Shown here: piece by piece, positions 38,361-54,660 of the stretch | Layout: the number at the start of each line of letters is the position of its first letter | Numbering within the stretch: the first letter of the stretch is position 1 | Origin: Paragordius varius | Lineage: Eukaryota; Nematomorpha | Direction: 5' to 3' | NCBI GenBank assembly: GCA_964247055.1 | Contig: OZ176053.1 | Location: forward strand, 3,782,001 to 3,846,000 | DNA length: 64,000 bases | Translations under genes and position numbers: made by a program | Notes under the pieces: generated by a model | What the model was told of the DNA's origin: nothing | Seen by the model: the letters and a program-made list of their open reading frames with translations, nothing else | Database searches by the model: none

Positions 38361-41300
38361 TTTGGGTAATTACAACAATCATACATATCTCTTTAACAAT
38401 CAAATTATATTAACCATGATTGTATGGAATTACAACAATCATACATACCTCTTACACAATTAAATTATATTAACCATGATTGTATGGGTAATTACAACAA
38501 TCATACATATCTCTTTAACAATCAAATTATATTAACCATGATTGTATGGAATTACAACAATCATACATACCTCTTACACAATTAAATTATATTAACCATG
38601 ATTGTATGGGTAATTACAACAATCAACCATACCTCTTTAACAATAAAATTATTTTAACCATGAATATATGGGTAATTACAACAATCAACCATACCTCTTT
38701 TACAATCAAATTATATTAACCATGAATGTTTGGGTAATTACAACAATCATACATATCTCTTTAACAATCAAATTATATTAACCATGATTGTATGGAATTA
38801 CAACAATCATACATACCTCTTACACAATTAAATTATATTAACCATGATTGTATGGGTAATTACAACAATCAACCATACCTCTTTAACAATAAAATTATTT
38901 TAACCATGAATGTATGGGTAAATACAACAATCAACCATACCTCTTTAACAATAAAATTATATTAACCATGAATGTATGGGTAATTACAACAATCAACCAT
39001 ATCTCTTTAACAATCAAATTATTTTAACCATGATTGTATGGAATTACAACAATCATACATATCTCTTTAACAATCAAATTATATTAACCATGAATGTTTG
39101 GGTAATTACAACAATCATACATATCTCTTTAACAATTAAATTATATTAACCATGAATGTATGGGTAATTACAACAATCAACCATACCTCTTTAACAATAA
39201 AATTATATTAACCATGAATGTATGGGTAATTACAACAATCAACCATACCTCTTTAACAATAAAATTATTTTAACCATGAATGTATGGGTAATTACAACAA
39301 TCAACCATATCTCTTTAACAATCAAATTATATTAACCATGAATGTTTGGGTAATTACAACAATCAACCATACCTCTTTAACAATAAAATTATATTAACCA
39401 TGAATGTATGGGTAATTACAACAATCAACCATACCTCTTTAACAATAAAATTATTTTAACCATGAATGTATGGGTAATTACAACAATCATACATATCTCT
39501 TTAACAATCAAATTATATTAACCATGAATGTATGGGTAATTACAACAATGAACCATACCTTTTTAACAATAAAATTATATTAACCATGAATGTATGGGTA
39601 ATTACAACAATCAACCATACCTCTTTAACAATAAAATTATTTTAACCATGAATGTATGGGTAATTACAACAATCAACCATATCTCTTTAACAATCAAATT
39701 ATATTAACCATGAATGTTTGGGTAATTACAACAATCATACATATCTCTTTAACAATCAAATTATATTAACCATGATTGTATGGAATTACAACAATCATAC
39801 ATACCTCTTACACAATTAAATTATATTAACCATGATTGTATGGGTAATTACAACAATCAACCATACCTCTTTAACAATAAAATTATTTTAACCATGAATG
39901 TATGGGTAATTACAACAATCAACCATACCTCTTTAACAATCAAATTATATTAACCATGATTGTATGGAATTACAACAATCATACATACCTCTTACACAAT
40001 CAAATTATATTAACCATGATTGTATGGGTAATTACAACAATCAACCATACCTCTTTAACAATCAAATTATATTAACCATGATTGTATGGGTAATTACAAC
40101 AATCAACCATATCTCTTTAACAATCAAATTATATTAACCATGAATGTATGGGTAAATACAACAATCAACCATACCTCTTTAACAATAAAATTATTTTAAC
40201 CATGAATGTATGGGTAAATACAACAATCAACCATACCTCTTTAACAATAAAATTATTTTAACCATGAATGTATGGGTAATTACAACAATCAACCATATCT
40301 CTTTAACAATCAAATTATATTAACCATGAATGTTTGGGTAATTACAACAATCAACCATACCTCTTTAACAATCAAATTATATTAACCATGATTGTATGGG
40401 TAATTACAACAATCAACCATATCTCTTACACAATAAAATTATATTAACCATGATTGTATGGGTAATTACAACAATCAACCATACCTCTTTAACAATAAAA
40501 TTATTTTAACCATGAATGTATGGGTAAATACAACAATCAACCATACCTCTTTAACAATAAAATTATATTATCCATGAATGTATGGGTAATTACAACAATC
40601 AACCATATCTCTTACACAATAAAATTATATTAACCATGAATATATGGGTAATTACAACAATCAACCATACCTCTTTAACAATAAAATTATATTAACCATG
40701 AATATATGGGTAATTACAACAATCAACCATATCTTTTTAACAATCAAATTATATTAACCATGAATGTTTGGGTAATTACAACAATCATACATATCTCTTT
40801 AACAATCAAATTATATTAACCATGATTGTATGGAATTACAACAATCATACATACCTCTTACACAATCAAATTATATTAACCATGATTGTATGGGTAATTA
40901 CAACAATCAACCATACCTCTTTAACAATCAAATTATATTAACCATGATTGTATGGGTAATTACAACAATCAACCATACCTCTTTAACAATCAAATTATAT
41001 TAACCATGATTGTATGGTTAATTACAACATTCAACCATACCTCTTTAACAATAAAATTATATTAACCATGATTGTATGGGTAATTACAACAATCAACCAT
41101 ACCTCTTTAACAATCAAATTATATTAACCATGATTGTATGGGTAATTACAACAATCAACCATACCTCTTTAACAATCAAATTATATTAACCATGATTGTA
41201 TGGGTAATTACAACATTCAACCATACCTCTTTAACAATAAAATTATATTAACCATGATTGTATGGGTAATTACAACAATCAACCATACCTCTTTAACAAT

Positions 41301-42597
41301 CAAATTATATTAACCATGATTGTATGGGTAATTACAACAATCAACCATACCTCTTTAACAATCAAATTATATTAACCATGATTGTATGGGTAATTACAAC
41401 AATCAACCATACCTCTTTAACAATCAAATTATATTAACCATGATTGTATGGGTAATTACAACAATCAACCATACCTCTTTAACAATCAAATTATATTAAC
41501 CATGATTGTATGGGTAATTACAACATTCAACCATACCTCTTTAACAATAAAATTATATTAACCATGATTGTATGGGTAATTACAACAATCAACCATACCT
41601 CTTTAACAATCAAATTATATTAACCATGATTGTATGGGTAATTACAACAATCAACCATACCTCTTTAACAATCAAATTATATTAACCATGATTGTATGGG
41701 TAATTACAACATTCAACCATACCTCTTTAACAATAAAATTATATTAACCATGATTGTATGGGTAATTACAACAATCAACCATACCTCTTTAACAATCAAA
41801 TATATTAACCATGATTGTATGGATAATTACAACAATTAATCATACCTCTTTAACAATCAAATTATATTAACCATGATTGTATGGGTAATTACAACAATCA
41901 ACCATACCTCTTTAACAATAAAATTATTTTAACCATGAATGTATGGGTAATTACAACATTCAACCATACCTCTTTAACAACAAAATTATATTAACCATGA
42001 ATATATGGGTAATTACAACAATCAACCATACCTCTTTAACAATCAAATTATATTAACCATGAATATATGGGTAATTACAACAATCAACCATACCTCCTTA
42101 ACAATCAAATATATTAACCATGATTGTATGGGTAATTACAACATTCTACCATACCTCTTTAACAATAAAATTATATTAACCATGAATATATGGGTAATTA
42201 CAACAATCAACCATACCTCTTTAACAATCAAATATATTAACCATGATTGTATGGGTAATTACAACAATCACCATACCTCTTTAACAATCAAATTATATTA
42301 ACCATGATTGTATGGATAATTACAACAATCATCCATACCTCTTTAACAATCAAATTATATTAACCATGAATGTATGGGTAATTACAACAATCAACCATAC
42401 CTCTTTAACAATAAAATTATATTAACCATGAATGTATGGGTAATTACAACAATCAACCATATCTCTTACACAATCAAATTATATTAACCATGATTGTATG
42501 GGTAATTACAACAATCAACCATACCTCTTACACAATAAAATTATATTAACCATGAATGTATGGGTAATTACAACATTCAACCATACCTCTTTAACAA

Positions 42598-43447
42598 AGA
42601 TTTGTTATTGATTTGAGCACATCGATCCACCGCTTTTTGGGTCGGCCCCTTCTGCGGGTGCCATCTACCAACCCAAAGAGTATGCCTTTTCTAGCGAGTC
42701 GGATCGCAGGATATGGCCCAGATATTTTAGCTGTTTAAAGGTTATTAAATCGTAAAGTAAAAATTCGGGTTTAATGAATTTGAGTATGTAAGAATTGGAG
42801 ATGTGGGCTTTCCAGGAGATTCTCAATATTTTTCGAAAGCACCACATTTGAAAAGAGTTTATGCGGGCTTTGTCAATGGAATTGCATATCCATGATTCGG
42901 ACCCATAAATTGCCACGGGGTATATCATCGCCTTCAGGATGGCAAGTTTAGTTGGAAGTCTTATGACCGACGAGTTCCAAATTTTGGACAGTTTACCCAT
43001 AGTGGCTCGTCCCAATGCTAGTCGTGCTCGTATGTCGGGGTCCGAGCTACCGTCGGATGTAATTATGGAGCCTAGGTATTTACAGTGATCGGTTAGTTCG
43101 ATGGGGGAGTTATTGATTGTAAATGGTAGTTGTGGAGCGTATAGGATAATTATTTTAGATTTAGCTGGGTTCAGCTTAAGACCCATCAAACTTGCTTCGA
43201 TGGTGAGATTATTTAAAAGATAGGTCATGTCCGTGTAGGATTCTGACAAGAGAATGGTGTCATCGGCGTACCGGAGATTGCAAATAGTAAGACCACCGAT
43301 CCGTGCCCCAATATGTTGTGGAAAGTTACAATTGCGTATTAATGTTTCTGTGTATAAGTTAAATAGGAGGGGAGAAAGGACACATCCTTGTCTCACACCT
43401 CTGAGAATAGGAAACCAGTTGGTGGGACCGAATTGAGTTTTTATCGC
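42598..43447 (-). pseudogene. RTE-type LINE reverse transcriptase fragment inside the satellite
   Basis: On the - strand it encodes the C-terminal half of a non-LTR reverse transcriptase. Seen in order: GVRQGCVLSPLLFNLY, the catalytic LRYADDTILL, GLKLNPAKSKI, YLGSIITSDG, LPTKLAILKAM, YGSESW, a FQMWCFRKILRISW motif and LKYLGHILRSDSLEKAYSLG. The tail (VDGTRRRGRPKKRWIDVL) continues in another frame after one frameshift near 42680. These motifs match RTE/BovB-type elements. The endonuclease, the first RT motifs, the 3' UTR and the tail are absent. Satellite sequence abuts it on both sides, with about 13 bp of a unit missing at the join and no target duplication. The open frame of 272 codons (43483-42665) takes its start codon and first residues from the satellite. 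Confidence 0.9.
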
Positions 43448-45109
43448 ACCATGAATGTATGGGTAATTACAACATTCAACCATACCTCTTTAACAATAAA
43501 ATTATATTAACCATGAATGTATGGGTAATTACAACATTCAACCATACCTCTTTAACAATCAAATTATATATACCATGATTGTATGGGTAATTACAACAAT
43601 CAACCATACCTCTTTAACAATAAAATTATATTAACCATGATTGTATGGGTAATTACAACAATCAACCATACCTCTTTAACAATAAAATTATATTAACCAT
43701 GAATATATGGGTAATTACAACAATCAACCATATCTCTTACACAATTAAATTATATTAACCATGATTGTATGGGTAATTACAACAATCAACCATACCTCTT
43801 TAACAATAAAATTATATTAACCATGATTGTATGGGTAATTACAACAATCAACCATACCTCTTTAACAATAAAATTATATTAACCATGATTGTATGGGTAA
43901 TTACAACAATCAACCATATCTCTTACACAATCAAATTATATTAACCATGATTGTATGGGTAATTACAACAATCAACCATACCTCTTTAACAATAAAATTA
44001 TATTAACCATGATTGTATGGGTAATTACAACAATTAACCATACCTCTTTAACAATAAAATTATATTAACCATGAATATATGGGTAATTACAACAATCAAC
44101 CATATCTCTTACACAATTAAATTATATTAACCATGATTGTATGGGTAATTACAACAATCAACCATACCTCTTTAACAATAAAATTATATTAACCATGATT
44201 GTATGGGTAATTACAACAATCAACCATACCTCTTTAACAATAAAATTATATTAACCATGATTGTATGGGTAATTACAACAATCAACCATACCTCTTTAAC
44301 AATAAAATTATATTAACCATGAATATATGGGTAATTACAACAATCAACCATACCTCTTTAACAATAAAATTATATTAACCATGATTGTATGGGTAATTAC
44401 AACAATCAACCATACCTCTTTAACAATAAAATTATATTAACCATGAATGTATGGGTAATTACAACAATCAACCATACCTCTTTAACAATAAAATTATTTT
44501 AACCATGAATGTATGGGTAATTACAACATTCAACCATACCTCTTTAACAATAAAATTATATTAACCATGATTGTATGGGTAATTACAACAATCAACCATA
44601 CCTCTTTAACAATCAAATATATTAACCATGATTGTATGGATAATTACAACAATTAACCATACCTCTTTAACAATCAAATTATATTAACCATGATTGTATG
44701 GGTAATTACAACAATCAACCATACCTCTTTAACAATCAAATTATATTAACCATGATTGTATGGGTAATTACAACAATCAACCATATCTCTTTAACAATAA
44801 AATTATATTAACCATGAATGTATGGGTAATTACAACAATCAACCATACCTCTTTAACAATAAAATTATATTAACCATGATTGTATGGGTAATTACAACAA
44901 TCAACCATACCTCTTTAACAATAAAATTATATTAACCATGAATGTATGGGTAATTACAACAATCAACCATACCTCTTTAACAATAAAATTATTTTAACCA
45001 TGAATGTATGGGTAATTACAACATTCAACCATACCTCTTTAACAATAAAATTATATTAACCATGATTGTATGGGTAATTACAACAATCAACCATACCTCT
45101 TTAACAATC

Positions 45110-48100
45110 AAATTATATTAACCATGATTGTATGGATAATTACAACAATCAACCATACATCATACACAATCAAATTATATTAACCATGATTGTATGGATA
45201 ATTACAACAATCAACCAAACCTCTTACACAATCAAATTATATTAACCATGATTGTATGGATAATTACAACAATCATCCATACCTCTTTAACAATCAAATT
45301 ATATTAACCATGATTGTATGGATAATTACAACAATCATCCATACCTCTTTAACAATCAAATTATATTAACCATGATTGTATGGGTAATTACAACAATCAA
45401 CCATACATCATACACAATCAAATTATATTAACCATGATTGTATGGGTAATTACAACAATCATCCATACCTCTTAACAATTAAATTATATTAACCATGATT
45501 GTATGGGTAATTACAACAATCAACCATACCTCTTTAAGAATCAAATTATATTAACCATGATTGTATGGGTAATTACAACGATCAACCATACCTCTTAACA
45601 ATTAAATTATATTAACCATGATTGTATGGGTAATTACAACAATCAACCATACATCATACACAATCAAATTATATTAACCATGATTGTATGGATAATTACA
45701 ACAATCAACCATACATCATACACAATCAAATTATATTAACCATGATTGTATGGGTAATTACAACAATCATCCATACCTCTTAACAATTAAATTATATTAA
45801 CCATGATTGTATGGGTAATTACAACAATCAACCATACCTCTTTAAGAATCAAATTATATTAACCATGATTGTATGGGTAATTACAACGATCAACCATACC
45901 TCTTAACAATTAAATTATATTAACCATGATTGTATAGGTAATTACAACAATCAACCATACATCATACACAATCAAATTATATTAACCATGATTGTATGGA
46001 TAATTACAACAATCAACCATACATCATACACAATCAAATTATATTAACCATGATTGTATGGGTAATTACAACAATCATCCATACCTCTTAACAATTAAAT
46101 TATATTAACCATGATTGTATGGGTAATTACAACAATCAACCATACCTCTTTAAGAATCAAATTATATTAACCATGATTGTATGGATAATTACAACAATCA
46201 TCCATACCTCTTTAACAATCAAATTATATTAACCATGATTGTATGGGTAATTACAACAATCAACCATACATCATACACAATCAAATTATATTAACCATGA
46301 TTGTATGGATAATTACAACAATCAACCAAACCTCTTACACAATCAAATTATATTAACCATGATTGTATGGATAATTACAACAATCATCCATACCTCTTTA
46401 ACAATAAAATTATATTAACCATGATTGTATGGATAATTACAACAATCATCCATACCTCTTTAACAATCAAATTATATTAACCATGATTGTATGGGTAATT
46501 ACAACAATCAACCATACATCATACACAATCAAATTATATTAACCATGATTGTATGGATAATTACAACAATCAACCAAACCTCTTACACAATCAAATTATA
46601 TTAACCATGATTGTATGGATAATTACAACAATCAACCAAACCTCTTACACAATCAAATTATATTAACCATGATTGTATGGATAATTACAACAATCATCCA
46701 TACCTCTTTAACAATCAAATTATATTAACCATGATTGTATGGGTAATTACAACAATCAACCATACATCATACACAATCAAATTATATTAACCATGATTGT
46801 ATGGATAATTACAACAATCATCCATACCTCTTTAACAATCAAATTATATTAACCATGATTGTATGGGTAATTACAACAATCAACCATACATCATACACAA
46901 TCAAATTATATTAACCATGATTGTATGGATAATTACAACAATCAACCAAACCTCTTACACAATCAAATTATATTAACCATGATTGTATGGGTAATTACAA
47001 CAATCAACCATACCTCTTTAAGAATCAAATTATATTAACCATGATTGTATGGATAATTACAACAATCATCCATACCTCTTTAACAATCAAATTATATTAA
47101 CCATGATTGTATGGGTAATTACAACAATCAACCATACATCATACACAATCAAATTATATTAACCATGATTGTATGGATAATTACAACAATCAACCAAACC
47201 TCTTACACAATCAAATTATATTAACCATGATTGTATGGATAATTACAACAATCAACCAAACCTCTTACACAATCAAATTATATTAACCATGATTGTATGG
47301 ATAATTACAACAATCATCCATACCTCTTTAACAATCAAATTATATTAACCATGATTGTATGGGTAATTACAACAATCAACCATACATCATACACAATCAA
47401 ATTATATTAACCATGATTGTATGGATAATTACAACAATCAACCAAACCTCTTACACAATCAAATTATATTAACCATGATTGTATGGATAATTACAACAAT
47501 CAACCATACCTCTTAACAATCAAATTATATTAACCATGATTGTATGGGTAATTACAACAATCAACCATACATCATACACAATCAAATTATATTAACCATG
47601 ATTGTATGGATAATTACAACAATCAACCATACATCATACACAATCAAATTATATTAACCATGATTGTATGGGTAATTACAACAATCATCCATACCTCTTA
47701 ACAATTAAATTATATTAACCATGATTGTATGGGTAATTACAACAATCAACCATACCTCTTTAAGAATCAAATTATATTAACCATGATTGTATGGGTAATT
47801 ACAACGATCAACCATACCTCTTAACAATTAAATTATATTAACCATGATTGTATGGGTAATTACAACAATCAACCATACCTCTTACACAATCAAATTATAT
47901 TAACCATGATTGTATGGGTAATTACAACAATCAACCATACCTCTTAACAATTAAATTATATTAACCATGATTGTATGGGTAATTACAACAATCAACCATA
48001 CATCATACACAATCAAATTATATTAACCATGATTGTATGGATAATTACAACAATCAACCATACCTCTTAACAATCAAATTATATTAACCATGATTGTATG

Positions 48101-48540
48101 GGTAATTACAACAATCAACCATACATCATACACAATCAAATTATATTAACCATGATTGTATGGATAATTACAACAATCAACCATACATCATACACAATCA
48201 AATTATATTAACCATGATTGTATGGGTAATTACAACAATCATCCATACCTCTTAACAATTAAATTATATTAACCATGATTGTATGGGTAATTACAACAAT
48301 CAACCATACCTCTTTAAGAATCAAATTATATTAACCATGATTGTATGGGTAATTACAACGATCAACCATACCTCTTAACAATTAAATTATATTAACCATG
48401 ATTGTATGGGTAATTACAACAATCAACCATACCTCTTACACAATCAAATTATATTAACCATGATTGTATGGGTAATTACAACAATCAACCATACCTCTTA
48501 ACAATTAAATTATATTAACCATGATTGTATGGGTAATTAC
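45110..48540 (+). repeat. satellite block with CATACATCATACACAATC variants
   Basis: Marked by the catcatacac variant, by tttaagaatc and by a rare acaacgatc variant at about 45575, 45883, 47801 and 48355. The sequence around these four points is shared, so multi-unit blocks have been copied within this region. Confidence 0.75.
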
Positions 48541-51500
48541 AACAATCAACCATACCTCTTTAACAATAAAATTATATTAACCATGATTGTATGGATAATT
48601 ACAACAATCAACCATACCTCTTACACAATTAAATTATATTAACCATGATTGTATGGGTAATTACAACAATCAACCAAACATTTTTAACAAACAAATTATA
48701 TTAACCATGATTGTATGGATAATTACAACAATCAACCATACCTCTTACACAATTAAATTATATTAACCATGATTGTATGGATAATTACAACAATCAACCA
48801 TACATATTTAACATTCAAATTATATTAACCATGATTGTATGGATAATTACAACAATCAACCATACCTCTTTAACAATAAAATTATATTAACCATGATTGT
48901 ATGGATAACTACAACAATCAACCATACCTCTTTAACAATAAAATTATATTAACCATGATTGTATGGATAATTACAACAATCAACCATACCTCTTTAACAA
49001 TTAAATTATATTAACCATGATTGTATGGGTAATTACAACAATCAACCAAACATTTTTAACAAACAAATTATATTAACCATGATTGTATGGATAATTACAA
49101 CAATCAACCATACCTCTTACACAATTAAATTATATTAACCATGATTGTATGGATAATTACAACAATCAACCAAACATTTTTAACAAACAAATTATATTAA
49201 CCATGATTGTATGGATAATTACAACAATCAACCATACCTCTTACACAATTAAATTATATTAACCATGATTGTATGGGTAATTACAACAATCAACCAAACA
49301 TTTTTAACAAACAAATTATATTAACCATGATTGTATGGATAATTACAACAATCAACCATACCTCTTACACAATTAAATTATATTAACCATGATTGTATGG
49401 ATAACTACAACAATCAACCATACCTCTTTAACAATAAAATTATATTAACCATGATTGTATGGATAATTACAACAATCAACCATACCTCTTTAACAATTAA
49501 ATTATATTAACCATGATTGTATGGGTAATTACAACAATCAACCAAACATTTTTAACAAACAAATTATATTAACCATGATTGTATGGATAATTACAACAAT
49601 CAACCATACCTCTTTAACAATAAAATTATATTAACCATGATTGTATGGATAATTACAACAATCAACCATACCTCTTTAACAATAAAATTATATTAACCAT
49701 GATTGTATGGATAATTACAACAATCAACCATACCTCTTTAACAATTAAATTATATTAACCATGATTGTATGGATAATTACAACAATCAACCATACATATT
49801 TAACATTCAAATTATATTAACCATGATTGTATGGATAATTACAACAATCAACCATACCTCTTTAACAATAAAATTATATTAACCATGATTGTATGGATAA
49901 CTACAACAATCAACCATACCTCTTTAACAATAAAATTATATTAACCATGATTGTATGGATAATTACAACAATCAACCATACCTCTTTAACAATTAAATTA
50001 TATTAACCATGATTGTATGGGTAATTACAACAATCAACCAAACATTTTTAACAAACAAATTATATTAACCATGATTGTATGGATAATTACAACAATCAAC
50101 CATACCTCTTACACAATTAAATTATATTAACCATGATTGTATGGATAATTACAACAATCAACCAAACATTTTTAACAAACAAATTATATTAACCATGATT
50201 GTATGGATAATTACAACAATCAACCATACCTCTTACACAATTAAATTATATTAACCATGATTGTATGGGTAATTACAACAATCAACCAAACATTTTTAAC
50301 AAACAAATTATATTAACCATGATTGTATGGATAATTACAACAATCAACCATACCTCTTACACAATTAAATTATATTAACCATGATTGTATGGATAATTAC
50401 AACAATCAACCATACATATTTAACATTCAAATTATATTAACCATGATTGTATGGATAATTACAACAATCAACCATACCTCTTTAACAATAAAATTATATT
50501 AACCATGATTGTATGGATAACTACAACAATCAACCATACCTCTTTAACAATAAAATTATATTAACCATGATTGTATGGATAATTACAACAATCAACCATA
50601 CCTCTTACACAATTAAATTATATTAACCATGATTGTATGGGTAATTACAACAATCAACCAAACATTTTTAACAAACAAATTATATTAACCATGATTGTAT
50701 GGATAATTACAACAATCAACCATACCTCTTTAACAATAAAATTATATTAACCATGATTGTATGGATAACTACAACAATCAACCATACCTCTTTAACAATA
50801 AAATTATATTAACCATGATTGTATGGATAATTACAACAATCAACCATACCTCTTACACAATTAAATTATATTAACCATGATTGTATGGGTAATTACAACA
50901 ATCAACCAAACATTTTTAACAAACAAATTATATTAACCATGATTGTATGGATAATTACAACAATCAACCATACCTCTTTAACAATAAAATTATATTAACC
51001 ATGATTGTATGGATAACTACAACAATCAACCATACCTCTTTAACAATAAAATTATATTAACCATGATTGTATGGATAATTACAACAATCAACCATACCTC
51101 TTACACAATTAAATTATATTAACCATAATTGTATGGGTAATTACAACAATCAACCAAACATTTTTAACAAACAAATTATATTAACCATGATTGTATGGAT
51201 AATTACAACAATCAACCATACCTCTTACACAATTAAATTATATTAACCATGATTGTATGGGTAATTACAACAATCAACCAAACATTTTTAACAAACAAAT
51301 TATATTAACCATGATTGTATGGATAATTACAACAATCAACCATACCTCTTACACAATTAAATTATATTAACCATGATTGTATGGATAACTACAACAATCA
51401 ACCATACCTCATTAACAATAAAATTATATTAACCATGATTGTATGGATAACTACAACAATCAACCATACCTCTTTAACAATAAAATTATATTAACCATGA

Positions 51501-51640
51501 TTGTATGGATAACTACAACAATCAACCATACCTCTTTAACAATAAAATTATATTAACCATGATTGTATGGATAATTACAACAATCAACCATACATCTTAC
51601 ACAATTAAATTATATTAACCATGATTGTATGGGTAATTAC
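48540..51640 (+). repeat. satellite block with ACATTTTTAACAAACAAA variants
   Basis: The catttttaacaaac and ggataactac variants alternate in a repeating order with ctcttacacaattaaa units, forming higher-order repeats of several units. They are almost absent outside this block. Confidence 0.75.
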
Positions 51641-53210
51641 AACAATCACCATACATCTTTAACAATCAAATTATATTAACCATTATTGTATGGGTAATTA
51701 CAACAATCACCATACCTCTTTAACAATCAAATTATATTAACCATGAATGTATGGGTAATTACAACAATCACCATACCTCTTTAACAATCAAATTATATTA
51801 ACCATTATTGTATGGGCAATTACAACAATCACCATAAATCTTTAACAATCAAATTATATTAACCATTATTGTATGGGCAATTACAACAATCACCATACAT
51901 CTTTAACAATCAAATTATATTAACCATTATTGTATGGGTAATTACAACAATCACCATACATCTTTAACAATCAAATTATATTAACCATTATTGTATGGGT
52001 AATTACAACAATCACCATACCTCTTTAACAATCAAATTATATTAACCATGAATGTATGGGTAATTACAACAATCACCATACCTCTTTAACAATCAAATTA
52101 TATTAACCATGATTGTATGGGTAATTACAACAATCACCATACCTCTTTAACAATCAAATTATATTAACCATTATTGTATGGGTAATTACAACAATCACCA
52201 TACATCTTTAACAATCAAATTATATTAACCATGATTGTATGGGTAATTACAACAATCACCATACATCTTTAACAATCAAATTATATTAACCATGATTGTA
52301 TGGGTAATTACAACAATCACCATACCTCTTTAACAATCAAATTATATTAACCATGATTGTATGGGCAATTACAACAATCACCATACATCTTTAACAATCA
52401 AATTATATTAACCATGATTGTATGGGTAATTACAACAATCAACCATACCTCTTTAACAATCAAATTATATTAACCATGATTGTATGGGTAATTACAACAA
52501 TCAACCATACCTCTTTAACAATCAAATTATATTAACCATGATTGTATGGGCAATTACAACAATCATCCATACCTCTTTCAAAATCAAATTATATTAACCA
52601 TGATTGTATGGGTAATTACAACAATCACCATACATCTTTAACAATCAAATTATATTAACCATGATTGTATGGGCAATTACAACAATCATCCATACCTCTT
52701 TCAAAATCAAATTATATTAACCATTATTGTATGGGTAATTACAACAATCACCATACATCTTTAACAATCAAATTATATTAACCATGATTGTATGGGTAAT
52801 TACAACAATCTCCATACATCTTTAACAATCAAATTATATTAACCATTATTGTATGGGTAATTACAACAATCACCATACATCTTTAACAATCAAATTATAT
52901 TAACCATGATTGTATGGGCAATTACAACAATCACCATACATCTTTAACAATCAAATTATATTAACCATGATTGTATGGGCAATTACAACAATCATCCATA
53001 CCTCTTTCAAAATCAAATTATATTAACCATGATTGTATGGGTAATTACAACAATCAACCATACATCTTTAACAATCAAATTATATTAACCATTATTGTAT
53101 GGGTAATTACAACAATCACCATACATCTTTAACAATCAAATTATATTAACCATGATTGTATGGGCAATTACAACAATCACCATACATCTTTAACAATCAA
53201 ATTATATTAA
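51640..53210 (+). repeat. satellite block with CCATTATTGTATGGG variants
   Basis: Units carry ccattattg, gggcaattac and catacatctttaac; a rarer cctctttcaaaatc variant occurs three times. Confidence 0.75.
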
Positions 53211-53229
53211 CCATGATTGGATGGTTAAT

Positions 53230-54660
53230 TACAACAATCAACCATACCTCTTACACAATCAAATTATATTAACCATGATTGTATGGATAATTACAACAAT
53301 CAACCATACATCTTTAACAATCAAATTATATTAACCATGATTGTATGGGCAATTACAACAATCAACCATACCTCTTTAACACTTAAATTATATTAACCAT
53401 GATTGTATGGGTAATTACAACAATCAACCATACCTCTTTAACACTTAAATTATATTATTGTATGGGTAATTACAACAATCAACCATACCTCTTTAACACT
53501 TAAATTATATTAACCATGATTGTATGGGTAATTACAACAATCAACCATACCTCTTTAACACTTAAATTATATTAACCATGATTGTATGGGTAATTACAAC
53601 AATCAACCATACCTCTTTAACACTTAAATTATATTAACCATGATTGTATGGGTAATTACAACAATCAACCATACCTCTTTAACACTTAAATTATATTAAC
53701 CATGATTGTATGGGTAATTACAACAATCATCCATACCTCTTTAACAATTAAATTATATTAACCATGATTGTATGGTTAAACAATCATCCATACCTCTTTA
53801 ACAATCAAATTATATTAACCATGATTGTATGGGTAATTACAACAATCAACCATACCTCTTTAACACTTAAATTATATTAACCATGATTGTATGGGTAATT
53901 ACAACAATCAACCATACCTCTTTAACACTTAAATTATATTAACTATGATTGTATGGGTAATTACAACAATCAACCATACCTCTTTAACACTTAAATTATA
54001 TTAACTATGATTGTATGGGTAATTACAACAATCAACCATACCTCTTTAACACTTAAATTATATTAACTATGATTGTATGGGTAATTACAACAATCAACCA
54101 TACCTCTTTAACACTTAAATTATATTAACCATGATTGTATGGGTAATTACAACAATCAACCATACCTCTTTAACACTTAAATTATATTAACCATGATTGT
54201 ATGGGTAATTACAACAATCAACCATACCTCTTTAACACTTAAATTATATTAACCATGATTGTATGGGTAATTACAACAATCAACCATACCTCTTTAACAC
54301 TTAAATTATATTAACCATGATTGTATGGGTAATTACAACAATCAACCATACCTCTTTAACAATCAAATTATATTAACCATGATTGTATGGGTAATTACAA
54401 CAATCAACCATACCTCTTTAACACTTAAATTATATTAACCATGATTGTATGGGTAATTACAACAATCAACCATACCTCTTTAACACTTAAATTATATTAA
54501 CCATGATTGTATGGGTAATTACAACAATCAACCATACCTCTTTAACACTTAAATTATATTAACCATGATTGTATGGGTAATTACAACAATCAACCATACC
54601 TCTTTAACAATCAAATTATATTAACCATGATTGTATGGGTAATTACAACAATCAACCATA
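53230..54660 (+). repeat. duplicated satellite block, left copy
   Basis: Matches 55698-57128 at a constant offset of 2,468 bp. Landmarks: GTATGGATAA (53281), a shortened unit TATATTATTG (53451), TATGGTTAAACAATC (53771), the first AACTATGATT of three (53941), and isolated AATCAAATTA units (54361, 54609). Confidence 0.85.

Larger units (their letters stand above)
20433..42597 (+). repeat. 62-bp satellite array, left part (about 357 units)
   Basis: Head-to-tail units of about 62 bp, all in one orientation. Each unit is built of the segments AACCATGATTGTATGG, GTAATTACAACAATCAACC, ATACCTCTTTAACAAT and CAAATTATATT. Units vary at fixed places: CAATCAACC or CAATCACC (a 61-bp unit), ACAATCAAA or ACAATAAAA, CTCTTTAAC or CTCTTACAC, GATTGTATGG or GAATGTTTGG, GTATGGGTAATT or GTATGGAATT (a 59-bp unit). 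There is no gene in it: 62 is not a multiple of three, so the open stretches are incidental. The left edge (20433-21640) holds the most diverged units. Confidence 0.97.

Noticed and set aside
23103-42301. Open frames of 77-117 codons inside the satellite
   Set aside because: They are translations of the repeat. A 62-bp period cycles through all three frames, so open stretches appear wherever a unit variant lacks stops.
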